Program-made: the position numbers and the translations under genes
Shown here: positions 6,288 through 6,674 of the stretch, piece by piece
Numbering within the stretch: position 1 is the first letter of the stretch
How the letters are laid out: each line of letters opens with the position of its first letter
Source: Deltaproteobacteria bacterium
Lineage (GTDB): Bacteria > Bdellovibrionota_C > UBA2361 > OMII01
Direction of reading: 5' to 3'
Assembly: GCA_023262305.1 (NCBI GenBank)
Contig: JALRCK010000124.1
Location: 1 to 6,674 of the forward strand
DNA: 6,674 nucleotides
The notes under the pieces: generated by a model
Database searches by the model: none
What the model was told of the DNA's origin: nothing
Seen by the model: only the letters and a program-made list of their open reading frames with translations

Positions 6288-6674
6288 CTATAACGAGCGC
6301 TTCTTCCATAGTGGTTTCCATGGAAGAGCGAGCATGTTTCGGATCTTTCCAACCATATACATCGAACCTGTCACATAACGGGTTCCATCGAGAGAGGGAT
6401 CAAGGAGCTCTCGTACCAAGCGTTCATAATCGTTCTGGTAGGTGGATATTTTTACCTCATTACCCGATAGTAAGATCTCCTTATGAACCTGCTCAAGAGG
6501 CATGGCACGTTCAGATTCAGGAAGGATGACTCTCCAGTGCCCGACAAACGGAGCGAGCAGCTGAATCATCTCCTGCCAGTTCTTCGTATCCAAAACACCA
6601 AACGTAAGGTCAATGCCACGCTGATTGGTTCGACTTAAGTGGTCAATGAAAGCTCTAATCCCAGCCGGATTGTG
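6288..6674 (-). CDS. folC: Folylpolyglutamate/dihydrofolate synthase, C-terminal part (5' partial)
   Basis: The minus-strand frame is open to the window edge and shows the last 128 residues of a Mur-ligase-type folate enzyme, ending at a TAG (6290-6288). FolC joins glutamate to dihydropteroate or folates using ATP in the cytoplasm. The visible part is the C-terminal Mur ligase domain. It opens with HNPAGIRAFIDHL, the end of the conserved DGAHNP motif that begins this domain, continues with LTFGVLDTKNWQEMIQLLAP, the position of the usual G-x-x-x-DKD segment, and has VTGSMYMVGKIRNML near the end, matching the family's (V)TGSLYLVGEVR. A TTG at 6593 lies inside the domain and is not the start; the ATP-binding N-terminal domain lies beyond 6674. 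The gene precedes the glycosyltransferases on the same strand. Family assignment is firm; bifunctionality cannot be judged from this part. Confidence 0.88.
   Translation of the reverse strand, partial: HNPAGIRAFIDHLSRTNQRGIDLTFGVLDTKNWQEMIQLLAPFVGHWRVILPESERAMPLEQVHKEILLSGNEVKISTYQNDYERLVRELLDPSLDGTRYVTGSMYMVGKIRNMLALPWKPLWKKRSL

Noticed and set aside
6284..6295. CGTT-CTAT-AACG inverted repeat at the folC stop codon as a terminator
   Set aside because: The stem is only 4 bp and no T-run follows on the minus strand.

Overview
The window reads as a bacterial chromosome fragment of moderate GC content, almost entirely coded on the minus strand. The organism cannot be named from the sequence. 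Bacterial-type folate and isoprenoid genes, strong GGAGG ribosome-binding sites and multi-pass lipid-linked glycosyltransferases together suggest an environmental Gram-negative lineage; this is inference. Nothing looks like a mobile element, CRISPR array, tRNA or rRNA.

Layout along the minus strand, 5' to 3' (right to left): the last 128 codons of a folC-like folate ligase (6674-6288, cut by the window edge); a GT39/ArnT-like membrane glycosyltransferase (6182-4605); a 171 bp spacer with an unassigned open frame ending just before the next ribosome-binding site; a second, clearly paralogous glycosyltransferase (4433-2835); a short-chain polyprenyl diphosphate synthase (2814-2002); an inositol-monophosphatase-family phosphatase overlapping it by ATGA (2005-1214); and, after a 126 bp gap, an ankyrin-repeat protein (1087-176). 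At the left edge, a plus-strand gene tail (3-149) ends 26 bp from the ankyrin gene, convergently.

The two glycosyltransferases, the prenyl synthase and the phosphatase have spacings that fit one transcription unit, possibly continuing from folC. Enzymes of the glycosyltransferase fold use polyprenyl-phosphate sugars, so a prenyl synthase beside two of them makes biochemical sense, but a direct link is inference. Two points deserve attention. The glycosyltransferase pair shares motifs (HNDES, G-x-HPN, NFSPHLI, LLRLPI and a C-terminal ES-aromatic-aromatic-QL-x-YP) that may define a distinct subfamily. The prenyl synthase has alanine where farnesyl diphosphate synthases have an aromatic residue, suggesting a product longer than C15. 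The start codons of both glycosyltransferases are best placed at ATG codons downstream of the longest open frames.
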